Source of the DNA: JAMXLO01 sp964427005
Lineage (GTDB): Bacteria; Pseudomonadota; Alphaproteobacteria; Acetobacterales; Acetobacteraceae
Direction of reading: 5' to 3'
Assembly (NCBI GenBank): GCA_964427005.1
Contig: CAYRTL010000006.1
Coordinates: 1-64,000 of the forward strand
Length of the DNA stretch: 64,000 nucleotides
The notes below the pieces were generated by a model. The model ran no database searches. It was not told where the DNA came from and saw nothing but the letters and a program-made list of their open reading frames with translations. Position numbers and translations under genes: made by a program. Positions 41,942-51,372 of this stretch are shown here, one piece after another. Position 1 is the stretch's first letter; each line of letters opens with the position of its first letter.

Positions 41942-42089
41942 GCCGAAGCCCCCTTATTTTCCTTTGTTACGAGGCTCCTACGCCCAACCTCCCCGTGTCA
42001 ACCAGAGCATGGGCCACGGAGCTTGCGCCGACCCACCGGGCTGCGCCACCTTCGCGATCAGTCTGCCTCCTAGCGAGGTGACCGATTCG

Positions 42090-43178
42090 ATGGACTCTGC
42101 AAGCATGACCAGTGCCCGCGAGGCGAAACCGCGCGCGAAGTCTGCCCGGCGCCCCAGGCGCCGAGACGAGAGCGTTGCCTTGCTGGATCCACTGGCACCG
42201 CCCGATGTATTCGCGCCGCTGACAACGGAGCGGCTGATCTTGCGCCCCTTGGTCGCCGATGATGCCGAGGCGCTACACCGGCTGGTCAACGATTGGGAAG
42301 TGACGCGCAATCTGGCCGTTGTGCCATTCCCCTATCCTCGGGAACTGGCGGACGAATGGATCGAATCGACCCGACGCTCATTGGCTGAGGGAAGTGCGTA
42401 TCAGCTTGCCATCACCGGGCGGGATGGCGAGCAGGAGATGCTGGTTGGGGTGGTCGGGCTTCGCATCGACGTCGCGAGCCGGACTGGCCGTCTCGGCTAC
42501 TGGGTGGGGCGGCGCTTTTGGGGCCATGGTGTCGCCACCGAGGCGGCCGGCCGCCTCGCACGCTGGGCGCTCGCCAATCTCGATATCGACCGGCTGGAGG
42601 CCAAGGTCATCACCGACAATCCCGCATCCGCTGCGGTGCTCCAGCGTATTGGTTTCCGTCAGACCGGGCACGGCACCGATGAATTCCTTGCGCGAGGTGG
42701 CGAGCATCCCGTCTGCCATTTCGAGGCAACGCGCGATGACATATTTGGTCATGTCGAGCCTGCACCGGAGGAAGGTAGCAAGCCGCTGCTGCTGGTTGCC
42801 GCCTGCGCGCTGATCGATGCGGATGGCCGAGTGCTTCTGGCGCGCCGGCCGGAGGGAAAGAAAATGGCCGGCCTATGGGAATTTCCCGGCGGCAAGTTGC
42901 ACCCTGGTGAGACGCCGGAGTTCGCGCTGATCCGCGAACTGAAAGAGGAACTTGGGATCGACGTCTCCGTCGCCTGTCTCGCACCGTTCGCTTTTGCATC
43001 GCACGAATATGAGCGATTCCATCTGCTGATGCCGTTGTATCTCTGTCGCCGATGGAAGGGCACCCCGATGGCGAAGGAGAACCAGGCGCTTGCCTGGGTG
43101 CGTCCGCAGAAGCTTGCCGATTATCCTATGCCGCCGGCCGACAAGCCGCTGATACCGCTATTGCGCGACTTCCTTTGA
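42090..43178 (+). CDS. Bifunctional GNAT acetyltransferase / MutT-like Nudix hydrolase fusion
   Basis: A 362-residue fusion. The N-terminal GNAT domain (about 45-215: TTERLILRPLVADDAEALH, LGYWVGRRFWGHGVATEAAG, ITDNPASAAVLQRIGF) resembles RimJ/RimL-type N-acetyltransferases. The C-terminal Nudix domain (about 235-360) has LWEFPGGKLHPGETPEFALIRELKEELGI, the Nudix box, near 270-298, typical of 8-oxo-dGTP diphosphatase MutT. ATG at 42090 is chosen (GAGG 11 bases upstream); GTG at 42078 is possible. It probably sanitises oxidised nucleotides. The GNAT target is unknown. The next gene starts 10 bases downstream. Confidence 0.87.
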   Translation: MDSASMTSAREAKPRAKSARRPRRRDESVALLDPLAPPDVFAPLTTERLILRPLVADDAEALHRLVNDWEVTRNLAVVPFPYPRELADEWIESTRRSLAEGSAYQLAITGRDGEQEMLVGVVGLRIDVASRTGRLGYWVGRRFWGHGVATEAAGRLARWALANLDIDRLEAKVITDNPASAAVLQRIGFRQTGHGTDEFLARGGEHPVCHFEATRDDIFGHVEPAPEEGSKPLLLVAACALIDADGRVLLARRPEGKKMAGLWEFPGGKLHPGETPEFALIRELKEELGIDVSVACLAPFAFASHEYERFHLLMPLYLCRRWKGTPMAKENQALAWVRPQKLADYPMPPADKPLIPLLRDFL

Positions 43179-43188
43179 GGACTTGATT

Positions 43189-44108
43189 ATGCCTGAAAAG
43201 AACCCCACCGCCTGCCTGCTGGTGATCGGCAATGAGGTGCTGTCGGGCCGTACGCAGGACGCCAACATCCGATTCCTCGCGACGGGCCTTGGTGCAATCG
43301 GCATTCCGCTGCGCGAAGTGCGGGTGATTCCCGATGTCCCTGAAACGATCATCAATACGGTGAACGAGGTGCGGGCCAAATTCGACTATGTGTTCACGAC
43401 CGGTGGCATTGGTCCAACGCATGACGACATTACCAGCGAATGTATCGCGGCAGCGTTTGGTGTGCCGTGGGAACCGCACCCGGAAGCCTGGGCGCGCATG
43501 GAGCGAAGCTACAAGCCTGGTGAGTTCAACGCTGCTCGCCAGCGCATGGCGACAATGCCGCGAGGGGCGACGCTGATCGACAACGCCATGTCGGTGGCTC
43601 CGGGGTTCCAGATCGGCAACGTGTACGTAATGGCAGGCGTTCCGCGCGTCATGCAGTCGATGTTCGAATGGCTGGCGCCGCGGCTGAAAGGCGGGGCGCC
43701 GATCGTGTCACGCTCGGTGCATGTAACCGGGTTGGCGGAAGGCATCATTGCAGCACCATTGGGCGAGGTGCAGGCGAAGTATCCGGATCTCGATATCGGC
43801 AGCTACCCGTTCTATCGGCCGGCTGCCAATGGCGTTGCCATCGTCGCGAAGGGCACCGATGCGGCAGCAGCGGAGGCGGCAATCGAGGAGGTGACTGCGA
43901 TCATCACCGGCTTCGGCAAGGTGCCNNNNNNNNNNNNNNNNNNNNNNNNNNNNNNNNNNNNNNNNNNNNNNNNNNNNNNNNNNNNNNNNNNNNNNNNNNN
44001 NNNNNNNNNNNNNNNNNNNNNNNNNCGGAGGCGGCAATCGAGGAGGTGACTGCGATCATCACCGGCTTCGGCAAGGTGCCGATACCGGGCGAACCGGAAG
44101 CCGCCTAG
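43189..44108 (+). CDS. CinA-type molybdopterin-binding domain protein, interrupted by an artefactual gap
   Basis: The protein opens MPEKNPTACLLVIGNEVLSG and contains the molybdopterin-binding signature TTGGIGPTHDDIT near residues 68-80, plus RGATLIDNAMSVAPGF near 126 and YVMAGVPRVMQSM near 146. It is the short, N-terminal-only type of CinA (competence/damage-inducible protein A). A 100-N gap is flanked on both sides by the same 55 bases. If one copy and the N block are removed, the frame is intact and the protein is 254 residues, ending KVPIPGEPEAA. The gene is then complete. It converges with the deacylase at 44122. Confidence 0.88.
43926..44025. other. Assembly gap (100 N) flanked by a 55-bp identical overlap
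   Basis: Bases 43871-43925 and 44026-44080 are identical (55 of 55, beginning CGGAGGCGGCAATCGAGGAG). The simplest reading is two contigs that overlap by 55 bases but were joined with placeholder N instead of being merged. Collapsing them restores one reading frame. Confidence 0.9.
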
Positions 44109-44121
44109 TTCGATCTCCTGA

Positions 44122-45087
44122 TCATGTCGGTATGAAGCGAGCTAGCCGTACTGCGGTGTGTCCGCGGCTGGGGCGAAGGCTTGGCATGATCAGTAGGCAG
44201 TCGTCATAGGGCGTGCGGATCTCCGTTTCGCCATCCAAGGCGATCAGTGTATTCCGTCTAGGAATGATGTCGCCGCCGCGATAGGGCTGCACGAAGGCGA
44301 AATTGCTGCTGGCCGCCGTGACCGCCGCGGTGACTTCCGCGAAACGTTGACCGTGAGCCACGGGTCCCGGCAGCGCCGGATGCTGGTCAACCATGTTCAG
44401 ATAGCGCAGCAGTCCTGCTACGCTGGCGAACATCGTGCCCACTGTTGCTTGTTCCCAGTGTTGTCCTGCTTCCACCAGATTGCCGGCACAAGTGGTCGCC
44501 GCGTCGGCGAAGCGTGGATAATCAATGATGCGACGACCGCTTACGTGCCCCTGATCGGCGACAACAAGGCCGGGGATACCAACGCCAAACGCCAGGCTTT
44601 TTCCCTTTGGTGATGTGCCACACAGAATTAGCGGATCCGAAGGCCACAACATCGAATGCAGGTCGAGCAGCACATCCACCGTGTCGATCAGCTGCCTTAT
44701 TTCGCGCGCCCGGTCGAGCTCCACGGAATGCCGTGCGCTGTCCAGAACCACTGGCTCCCAGAGACGATTGATATCCTCGTCAATGAAGCGTGACACCGTT
44801 GGATGGCGCGGGTCGAACCGCTCGTACGCCGCCAGATTGACGAAGCCGAAGGTCAGCTTGCCGCGCGTTGGGGTAAGCCCGGCCCTCAACAGCCTATCCA
44901 GCACGATGGCACCGGCGATCTCGTTGCCATGCACGATGGCAAGCAGTGTGACATGTGGACCAGGCTTGCCCGAAGACCGTGTGGTGAATCCGCGGATGCC
45001 GGTGTTTCCCGCCACCCACGGTCCGATATCGGGTGCGGCGATATGCACCTCGAATGATGGCACCGCGGGTTGGGCGATCGGAGACAT
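44122..45087 (-). CDS. Succinylglutamate desuccinylase / aspartoacylase family protein
   Basis: A 321-residue zinc carboxypeptidase-fold deacylase. The zinc ligands can be read in LLAIVHGNEIAGAI (His-x2-Glu, near residues 49-62) and VLLDLHSMLWPSDPLIL (His near 152). FIDEDINRLWEP near 113 carries the substrate-binding Asn-Arg pair. Members remove acyl groups from N-acyl amino acids. No signal peptide is seen. It is encoded just after an ArgE-like deacylase on the minus strand (12 bases apart), opposite a dipeptide transporter operon. Confidence 0.85.
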   Translation of the reverse strand: MSPIAQPAVPSFEVHIAAPDIGPWVAGNTGIRGFTTRSSGKPGPHVTLLAIVHGNEIAGAIVLDRLLRAGLTPTRGKLTFGFVNLAAYERFDPRHPTVSRFIDEDINRLWEPVVLDSARHSVELDRAREIRQLIDTVDVLLDLHSMLWPSDPLILCGTSPKGKSLAFGVGIPGLVVADQGHVSGRRIIDYPRFADAATTCAGNLVEAGQHWEQATVGTMFASVAGLLRYLNMVDQHPALPGPVAHGQRFAEVTAAVTAASSNFAFVQPYRGGDIIPRRNTLIALDGETEIRTPYDDCLLIMPSLRPSRGHTAVRLARFIPT

Positions 45088-45099
45088 GCTGCGATACGT

Positions 45100-46278
45100 T
45101 CAGGTCAGCAGGCGGTCCGCCAGACGGCGAATGAATGCGTCACAGGCATCGAGTTGATCCTGAGCAATCCATTCGTCGGGCTGGTGCGCCTGCGCGATAT
45201 GCCCTGGTCCGCAGATAATCGTCGCGATCCCTGTGCCTTGATAATACCCACCTTCGGTGCCGTAGCTTACCTTGCCCGTGCTGTTCGAGCCCGTGATCTG
45301 CTTGACGACATTCGTCAGTTCATGATCGGGACTGAGCGAAAGGCCCGGCATGCGGGTAAGCACCTCGTATTCGAAGCCGGTCTTCCGGTCTACGGCATGC
45401 ATTGCCGGCTCGATATTCGTAGCAACATATTGCTGCAAACGTACTACGTGCTGGTCCCGATCGTCGCCAGGGATGGTGCGCCATTCCATGATGAACTCGC
45501 ACCGTTCGGGGATGATGTTCAGAATGGTGCCGCCCTGGATCGTGCCGATATGAACAGTCGTGTGTGGTGGATCGAACCCGTCCTCGAACGGGCCTTCTTT
45601 CGCAAGCCTGCGCGCCTCATTCGCGACATAGGCGACCGCCTCGCCGGCAGCCTGGATTGCGTTCACCCCTTTGGCCGGTTCGCTGGAGTGTCCCGTCAGA
45701 CCCCGCACGCGCACATGCAGATTGAGCTTTCCCTTGTGCGCCAGGATCGGCTGCATCCCTGATGGTTCGCCCACTACACACAAGGCCGGCTTCAGTCCGG
45801 ACTCGTCCAGATCCTGTATCAGCCGCTGCGCGCCTTGACAGCCAACTTCCTCATCATAACTGATGAACAGGTGCAATGGACGGGACAGATTGCGCGCCTT
45901 GAAGTCGGGCACGGCGGCAAGGCAGGCCGCTACGAAGCCCTTCATATCGGCGGCGCCGCGCGCATAGAACCGGCCGTTCGCTTGGCGCAAGCTGAATGGG
46001 TCCGCAGTCCAGGCCTGACCATCGACCGGAACGGTGTCAACATGACCCGACAGTGCGACGCCGCCCGCTGCCTGCGGACCAATGATGGCGTGGATGTTCG
46101 CCTTCTGCCCGGTCGCATCAGTGCTGATCCGATACGGAACGCCATGGCTGTCCAAATAGTGGCGAACGAACCCGATCAGCGGCAGGTTTGAATTGCGGCT
46201 GGTCGTATCGAACGAGACCAGCCGAGCCAGTAGTTCCGCTGTGGTCAGGCCTGCTGGATTTGCGCTAGGTCCATCCAT
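45100..46278 (-). CDS. argE: Acetylornithine deacetylase (M20 peptidase family)
   Basis: A 392-residue M20-family hydrolase with two-zinc site motifs: ALSGHVDTVPVDG near residues 75-87 (His, Asp), YARGAADMKGFVAA near 108-121 (bridging Asp), ISYDEEVGCQGAQRL near 150-164 (catalytic Glu pair), and CGPGHIAQAHQPDEWI near 362-377 (His). The length and motifs fit ArgE, which releases ornithine from N-acetylornithine, but related enzymes act on other N-acyl amino acids. It is divergent from the dpp operon (112 bases), so a catabolic or salvage role rather than arginine synthesis is possible. Confidence 0.82.
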   Translation of the reverse strand: MDGPSANPAGLTTAELLARLVSFDTTSRNSNLPLIGFVRHYLDSHGVPYRISTDATGQKANIHAIIGPQAAGGVALSGHVDTVPVDGQAWTADPFSLRQANGRFYARGAADMKGFVAACLAAVPDFKARNLSRPLHLFISYDEEVGCQGAQRLIQDLDESGLKPALCVVGEPSGMQPILAHKGKLNLHVRVRGLTGHSSEPAKGVNAIQAAGEAVAYVANEARRLAKEGPFEDGFDPPHTTVHIGTIQGGTILNIIPERCEFIMEWRTIPGDDRDQHVVRLQQYVATNIEPAMHAVDRKTGFEYEVLTRMPGLSLSPDHELTNVVKQITGSNSTGKVSYGTEGGYYQGTGIATIICGPGHIAQAHQPDEWIAQDQLDACDAFIRRLADRLLT

Positions 46279-46390
46279 GCCGGCAGTCTATACGGCCCGA
46301 CCGCAGCGGCAAACCGCGCCGTGCTGCGGCCCCGCCACTGGTTTGTGCCGGGGGCGCCCGCTATAAGCCAGCCGGGGCGTGGGAGATCCA

Positions 46391-47365
46391 ATGACAATCT
46401 GGCTGATCCGCCGGCTCATCCAGGCGCTGTTCGTCGTTTTCGCCATGTCGGTGATCGTGTTCATCGGCGTGCACGTGATCGGCAACCCGGTTGACATCCT
46501 GATATCGCCAGAGGCCGACCAGGCGGAACGCGCGCGCGTCATCGCTGCGCTCGGGTTGGACCAGCCGCTGTGGAAACAATATCTGCTGTTCGTCAAGGAT
46601 GCCCTGCACGGGGACCTGGGCCGCAGTTTCGTGTTCAATGAGCCGTCGCTGCGACTGATTGCTCAGCGTATGCCAGCAACCCTGGAGCTGGCAGTCACTG
46701 CCGTGCTCATGTCGATAATCTTCGGCGTGCCTCTTGGATTGTACGCCGGGCTTTATCCCGAGAGCGCGATCGCCCGAACGATCATGGCCGGCAGCATCCT
46801 GGGTTTCTCCCTGCCGACATTCTGGGTAGGCCTGATGCTGATCATGGTGTTTGCCGTGCAGCTTGGCTGGCTGCCCAGTACCGGGCGCGGCGCCACGGCC
46901 GAATTGTTCGGCGTCCAGTGGTCCTTCCTTACACTGGATGGCCTACGGCACCTTTTGCTGCCAGCGCTGAACCTGTCGCTGTTCAACATATCGCTGGTGC
47001 TGCGGCTGACGCGCGCTGGGGTGCGAGAGACGCTGCCGATGGACTTCGTGAAGTTCGCACGCGCCAAGGGTCTGACGCCGGCACGGGTGATCTGCGTGCA
47101 TGTGCTGAAGAACATCATGATCCCCGTCGTAACGGTGGTGGGGTTGGAACTGGGATCGACTATCGCCTTTGCCGTGGTGACCGAGAGCGTGTTTGCCTGG
47201 CCCGGCATGGGGAAGCTGATCATCGACTCTATCAATGTGCTCGATCGGCCGGTGATCGTGGCCTATCTGATGATGATCGTTTTGCTGTTCGTAACAATAA
47301 ATCTCGTTGTGGATTTTCTTTACACCTTGCTTGACCCGCGTGTCCGGCTGGAGGCAAAGGGGTGA
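46391..47365 (+). CDS. Peptide/nickel-type ABC transporter permease (DppB-like)
   Basis: A 324-residue permease with six predicted helices: MTIWLIRRLIQALFVVFAMS start, the periplasmic segment LGLDQPLWKQYLLFVKDALHGDLGRSF near residues 53-79 that is typical of DppB/OppB, and the EAA loop TLPMDFVKFARAKGLTPARVICVHVL near 217-242. ATG at 46391 has GGGAG 8-12 bases upstream. A TATAAG hexamer at 46362 may be its -10 element. It is first of four overlapping transporter genes (dppBCDF order). No binding protein is encoded with them. Confidence 0.9.
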   Translation: MTIWLIRRLIQALFVVFAMSVIVFIGVHVIGNPVDILISPEADQAERARVIAALGLDQPLWKQYLLFVKDALHGDLGRSFVFNEPSLRLIAQRMPATLELAVTAVLMSIIFGVPLGLYAGLYPESAIARTIMAGSILGFSLPTFWVGLMLIMVFAVQLGWLPSTGRGATAELFGVQWSFLTLDGLRHLLLPALNLSLFNISLVLRLTRAGVRETLPMDFVKFARAKGLTPARVICVHVLKNIMIPVVTVVGLELGSTIAFAVVTESVFAWPGMGKLIIDSINVLDRPVIVAYLMMIVLLFVTINLVVDFLYTLLDPRVRLEAKG

Positions 47366-48267
47366 GTACCACCGTCCTTCCAGCTGCACCGCGTGAGGAA
47401 ACTCCGCTTCGCCGTTTCGTATCGGAGTTCGCCGCGTCCCGCGTGGCGCTGGTAGGTCTGATTGTCTTCGTCCTGATCGGCCTCGCTGCGGTCTTTGCGG
47501 CGCTGATCGCTCCGCAAAACCCGTACGATCTTTCGCAGCTCGACATCATGGACGGGCGGCTGCCGCCGGGTTCCGTCTCCGGTGCGGGCTACACCTATTT
47601 GCTCGGGACAGACGATCAGGGACGAGACATGCTGTCCGGCATCCTCTACGGACTCCGCATCTCACTCGGTGTAGGCGTCGGATCTGCCCTGATCGCCTGC
47701 ATCGTTGGTACAATGCTGGGACTGGTTGCCGCCTACGCCGGCGGGCGGACTGATGCGGCGATTATGCGTCTCGTGGATCTGCAACTGTCCTTTCCGTCCA
47801 TTCTCGTTGCACTGATGATCCTTGCGATGCTCGGCAAGGGCGTGATGAATGTCGTGCTCGCGCTGGTGATTGTTGAATGGGCCTACTACACGCGGACAGT
47901 CCGCGCCTCCGCCATGGTCGAGCGGCGGCGTGAGTACATTGAGGCCGCGGAATCGCTCGCCTTGCCCAAATGGCGCATCATCTTCCGGCACCTGTTACCC
48001 AACTGCCTGCCGCCGCTGATCGTAATCGCCACCCAGCAGGTGGCGCGTGCGATCGCGCTGGAGGCAACACTGTCCTTCCTCGGTCTCGGCGTGCCGATCA
48101 CCGAACCGTCGCTCGGCTTGCTGATCGCCAACGGCTACCAGTACATGCTGTCCGGTAAATACTGGATCAGCTTCTACCCAGGGATCGCGCTGCTGGTCAC
48201 CATCGTTGCCATCAATCTGGTCGGTGACCAGTTGCGCGACGTCCTGAACCCGCGACTGAAACGGTGA
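47362..48267 (+). CDS. Peptide/nickel-type ABC transporter permease (DppC-like)
   Basis: A 301-residue permease with six helices, including LLGTDDQGRDMLSGILYGLRISLGVG near residues 79-104, the family hallmark, and the EAA loop REYIEAAESLALPKWRIIFRHLLPN near 190-214. Its GTG start overlaps the DppB stop by 4 bases (GTGA). It forms the transport channel with the DppB-like protein. Confidence 0.9.
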   Translation: MSTTVLPAAPREETPLRRFVSEFAASRVALVGLIVFVLIGLAAVFAALIAPQNPYDLSQLDIMDGRLPPGSVSGAGYTYLLGTDDQGRDMLSGILYGLRISLGVGVGSALIACIVGTMLGLVAAYAGGRTDAAIMRLVDLQLSFPSILVALMILAMLGKGVMNVVLALVIVEWAYYTRTVRASAMVERRREYIEAAESLALPKWRIIFRHLLPNCLPPLIVIATQQVARAIALEATLSFLGLGVPITEPSLGLLIANGYQYMLSGKYWISFYPGIALLVTIVAINLVGDQLRDVLNPRLKR

Positions 48268-49241
48268 CAACGGCCACGCTCGAGGTGCGCAACTTGCGCA
48301 CGCATTTCTTCACCCGCGCGGGCGTCGTCAAAGCGGTGGATGATGTCTCGTTCGCTGTCGAGCGGGGCCGTGTGTTGGGACTGGTCGGGGAGTCAGGATC
48401 CGGCAAGTCAGTCACCGGCTTTTCCATCATGGGTCTGGTAGATCCGCCTGGACGCGTGGTCAGCGGTTCGATCCTCTACCAGGGCCGTGACCTCGCGCAT
48501 CTTCGCGAACGCGAAATGCGCGAACTTCGCGGCAATCGCATTGCAATGATCTTTCAGGACCCGATGATGACGCTCAATCCGGTCCTGCGCATCGACACGC
48601 AGATGATTGAGGCGGTCCAGGCGCATGCCAGAGCTTCGCGCGAAGAAGCCCGTACGCGCGCGCGCGATGCACTTGGCATGGTCGGGATTCCGAGCCCCGA
48701 TGAACGTCTGGCAGCCTATCCGCACCAGTTCTCTGGCGGCATGCGCCAACGGGTGGCGATCGCGATCGCACTGCTGCATCGTCCCGACCTGCTGATTGCG
48801 GACGAACCAACGACGGCGCTGGACGTGACGATCCAGGCGCAGATCCTGGCTGAGGTGCAGAAGCTTGCGGCCACTTACGGCACTGCCCTGATCTGGATTA
48901 CGCACGATCTTTCGGTGATTGCCGGCCTGGCCGACGATATCGCCGTGATGTATGCCGGCCGTATCGTCGAGACCGGCCCCGCCGACACGGTGCTCGATCG
49001 GCCGCTACATCCCTATACACAGGGCCTGATCGGTAGCCTGCCGAGCCACAACCGGCGCGGTCAGAAGCTGCGGCAAATTCCTGGAATGACGCCCAGCCTG
49101 CTGAACCTACCGCCCGGCTGTGCTTTCCGCACCCGCTGCCCGCGCGCGGATGCCGTCTGCGAGCAGGAGCCGGAGACTTCCGAACCGGTGCCGGGGCAGA
49201 GCGCGCGATGCTTCCACCCGCTTATCGCGGTACCCGCATGA
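48264..49241 (+). CDS. Peptide/nickel-type ABC transporter ATPase (DppD-like)
   Basis: A 325-residue ATPase with Walker A GLVGESGSGKSVT near residues 39-51, Q-loop MIFQDPMMTLNPV near 93, signature FSGGMRQRVAIAIAL near 154 and Walker B DLLIADEPTTALDVT near 173. The C-terminal oligopeptide-binding extension has four cysteines (C-x5-C-x5-C and one further), the pattern that holds a 4Fe-4S cluster in some DppD proteins. Its GTG start overlaps the DppC stop by 4 bases. Confidence 0.92.
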   Translation: MTTATLEVRNLRTHFFTRAGVVKAVDDVSFAVERGRVLGLVGESGSGKSVTGFSIMGLVDPPGRVVSGSILYQGRDLAHLREREMRELRGNRIAMIFQDPMMTLNPVLRIDTQMIEAVQAHARASREEARTRARDALGMVGIPSPDERLAAYPHQFSGGMRQRVAIAIALLHRPDLLIADEPTTALDVTIQAQILAEVQKLAATYGTALIWITHDLSVIAGLADDIAVMYAGRIVETGPADTVLDRPLHPYTQGLIGSLPSHNRRGQKLRQIPGMTPSLLNLPPGCAFRTRCPRADAVCEQEPETSEPVPGQSARCFHPLIAVPA

Positions 49242-50248
49242 ACCCCCCGATCATAGAGCTGCGCGGGGTCTCCAAGCGTTTCGGCCCCAGCTATGACGCG
49301 GCCGCGCGTCTTGTTCGCTCCGTTTCGTATCGGCTCGGTGTTGCGCCAAAGAACGAGGTCGTACAGGCAGTCGACAACGTCGATTTCACGGTCGCCCGTG
49401 GCGAAGTGGTGGGTCTCGTTGGCGAGTCCGGCTGCGGCAAGTCCACTCTTGGCCGCATGGTTGCTGGCATCATGCCGCCATCTGACGGAGAGATACTGTT
49501 CAAAGGCCATGACATCGCGACGCTACCAAGCGATCGCGCGCGGGATGCCAAGCTCAAGATCCAGATGATCTTCCAGGATCCGTATGCCTCGCTCAATCCA
49601 AGGCTCCGGGTGGAGGAGATTGTTGGTGAGGCACCTCTGGTGCATGGACTGGTCAAACGCTCGCAGTTCGACAGCTATCTCGACGCGCAACTTCGGCGCG
49701 CCGGTCTCGATCCAAGTTACCGGCGCCGTTACCCGCACCAGTTCTCCGGCGGGCAGCGCCAGCGCATCGGCATCGCCCGCGCGCTCGCCGTCCAACCCGA
49801 GTTTCTGGTTTGCGATGAGGCTGTTGCCGCACTCGATGTATCCATCCAGGCACAGATTTTGAACCTGTTCATGGACCTGCGCCGAGATCTCGATCTTACC
49901 TACCTGTTCATCAGCCACGACCTTGGCGTCGTGGAGCATCTTTCAGACCGCGTGCTGATCATGTATCTCGGTCGCATCGTCGAGAGCGCTCCAGCGGAAG
50001 AGGTCTTCACACGGCCGAACCATCCTTACACCCAGGCGCTGCTCGCCGAAGTGCCGCGGATCGAAGCGCGCAAGCGCCGCTTTACCGCGATCAAGGGCGA
50101 AATACCGAGCCCGCTCGCGCCGCCCCCCGGCTGCCACTTCCATCCGCGGTGCCCGCATGCGATGCCTCGCTGCAGCCAGGAAGCGCCACTCCTACGCGAA
50201 GTGGCGCCAGGCCACCGCAGTGCCTGTCATCTGAACGATCGGCACTGA
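49238..50248 (+). CDS. Peptide/nickel-type ABC transporter ATPase (DppF-like)
   Basis: A 336-residue ATPase. ATG at 49238 overlaps the DppD stop (ATGA); the earlier start would only read the end of dppD. Walker A LVGESGCGKSTLG near residues 63-75, signature FSGGQRQRIGIARALA near 169-184 and Walker B EFLVCDEAVAALDVS near 189-203 are present. The C-terminal zone again holds spaced cysteines (C-x5-C-x5-C, then one more). It probably pairs with the DppD-like ATPase to drive uptake of peptides, N-acyl amino acids or a metal complex. Confidence 0.92.
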   Translation: MNPPIIELRGVSKRFGPSYDAAARLVRSVSYRLGVAPKNEVVQAVDNVDFTVARGEVVGLVGESGCGKSTLGRMVAGIMPPSDGEILFKGHDIATLPSDRARDAKLKIQMIFQDPYASLNPRLRVEEIVGEAPLVHGLVKRSQFDSYLDAQLRRAGLDPSYRRRYPHQFSGGQRQRIGIARALAVQPEFLVCDEAVAALDVSIQAQILNLFMDLRRDLDLTYLFISHDLGVVEHLSDRVLIMYLGRIVESAPAEEVFTRPNHPYTQALLAEVPRIEARKRRFTAIKGEIPSPLAPPPGCHFHPRCPHAMPRCSQEAPLLREVAPGHRSACHLNDRH

Positions 50249-50265
50249 ATGGCGCAGACCCCGCC

Positions 50266-51345
50266 ATGAGGGTTCTGGTCTGGCAGTGGGGGCGTCGCGG
50301 GGGCGCGCCGCGCTTCGCTTCGGCGTTGGCCGACGGCCTCCGCATGATACCGGGAACCGAGGTGCTGCTGTCACTGTCCACGGGTGCAGAGATCCTGCAG
50401 AGCCGCTATTCACCGTTGTGCGATTTGCCTTTTCGGACCTACTCGGATCTGCGCGGGTACATCAAGCGGGTTGCGCAGGCGCCGCTCATCGTTCGCCACC
50501 TCAGTCAACGGCTGAAAACGCTTCGGCCTGACATCGCCATTTGCGCGTTGCCCGGCCCGCTCGATCTTCTCATGGTCATCGCGTTGCGACTGCACCATGT
50601 GCCGCTCGTGGTGATTGTGCACGATGCTGACACGCATCCTGGCGATGGCATGCCGCTTCAGATGTTCCTGCAGCGCCGATTGATCCGACGCGCCGATGCA
50701 GTGGTGGCCCTCAGCCACTACGTCGCCGGCCTGCTGGTGGCGCAGCGTCTCGTCAACCCGGGCCGGCTGATCGTTCTCTCCCATCCACCATTTGTGTTCG
50801 GCCCTAAGCCGCGGCCGCCGCGCGCGCATGGCGGTCCATTGCGACTGCTGTGCTTCGGGAGGCTACTCCCGTACAAGGGACTCGACCTGCTGGCCGCGGC
50901 GATGCGGCGGGTTGGCCGCGACCGCCAATGGGAACTGCGGGTCGTGGGAAGCGGCTTGGAGAGCGAGGAACTCGAGCAGTTACGTTCGGTTCCAGGCATA
51001 AAGGTGGAGAATCGCTGGGTCCCCGAAGACGAAATCGGTGCATTGATCGCATGGGCTGACGCCGTCGTTCTGCCGTATCGGGAATCGAGCCAGAGCGGTA
51101 TTGCTCCAGCGGCCATTGCGGCCGGACGCCTTGTAGTGGCCACGCGGGTAGGCGGTCTGGAAGAGCAACTCGGGAATGAGAAGCTCGCGACACTGTGTGA
51201 ACCTGACGCGGCAAGTATTGCCACGGCGGTCGGTAAGCTGTTTGAAGCCCTTCCTGCCTGCCAAAAGTCGGCTTCGACGGAGCCGCGACTGGCCTGGCGA
51301 GACATGGCGCAGCGTCTGCTCGATCGCATCAAGCTGCCGAGATAG
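50266..51345 (+). CDS. Glycosyltransferase family 4 protein
   Basis: A 359-residue GT-B glycosyltransferase. ATG at 50266 opens MRVLVWQWGRRGGAPRF; the frame before it reads through the dppF end. The C-terminal GT4 donor domain shows LLCFGRLLPYKGLDLLAAAM near residues 196-215, VENRWVPEDEIGALIAWADAV near 247-267, and the nucleotide-sugar motif YRESSQSGIAPAAIAAGR near 271-288 (E-x7-E variant). It likely adds a hexose to LPS, exopolysaccharide or another glycan. It follows dppF by 17 bases and precedes tarD; whether they share a transcript is unclear. Confidence 0.87.
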   Translation: MRVLVWQWGRRGGAPRFASALADGLRMIPGTEVLLSLSTGAEILQSRYSPLCDLPFRTYSDLRGYIKRVAQAPLIVRHLSQRLKTLRPDIAICALPGPLDLLMVIALRLHHVPLVVIVHDADTHPGDGMPLQMFLQRRLIRRADAVVALSHYVAGLLVAQRLVNPGRLIVLSHPPFVFGPKPRPPRAHGGPLRLLCFGRLLPYKGLDLLAAAMRRVGRDRQWELRVVGSGLESEELEQLRSVPGIKVENRWVPEDEIGALIAWADAVVLPYRESSQSGIAPAAIAAGRLVVATRVGGLEEQLGNEKLATLCEPDAASIATAVGKLFEALPACQKSASTEPRLAWRDMAQRLLDRIKLPR

Positions 51346-51372
51346 CAGCGGCACCAGCCCAGGGATTACAGC

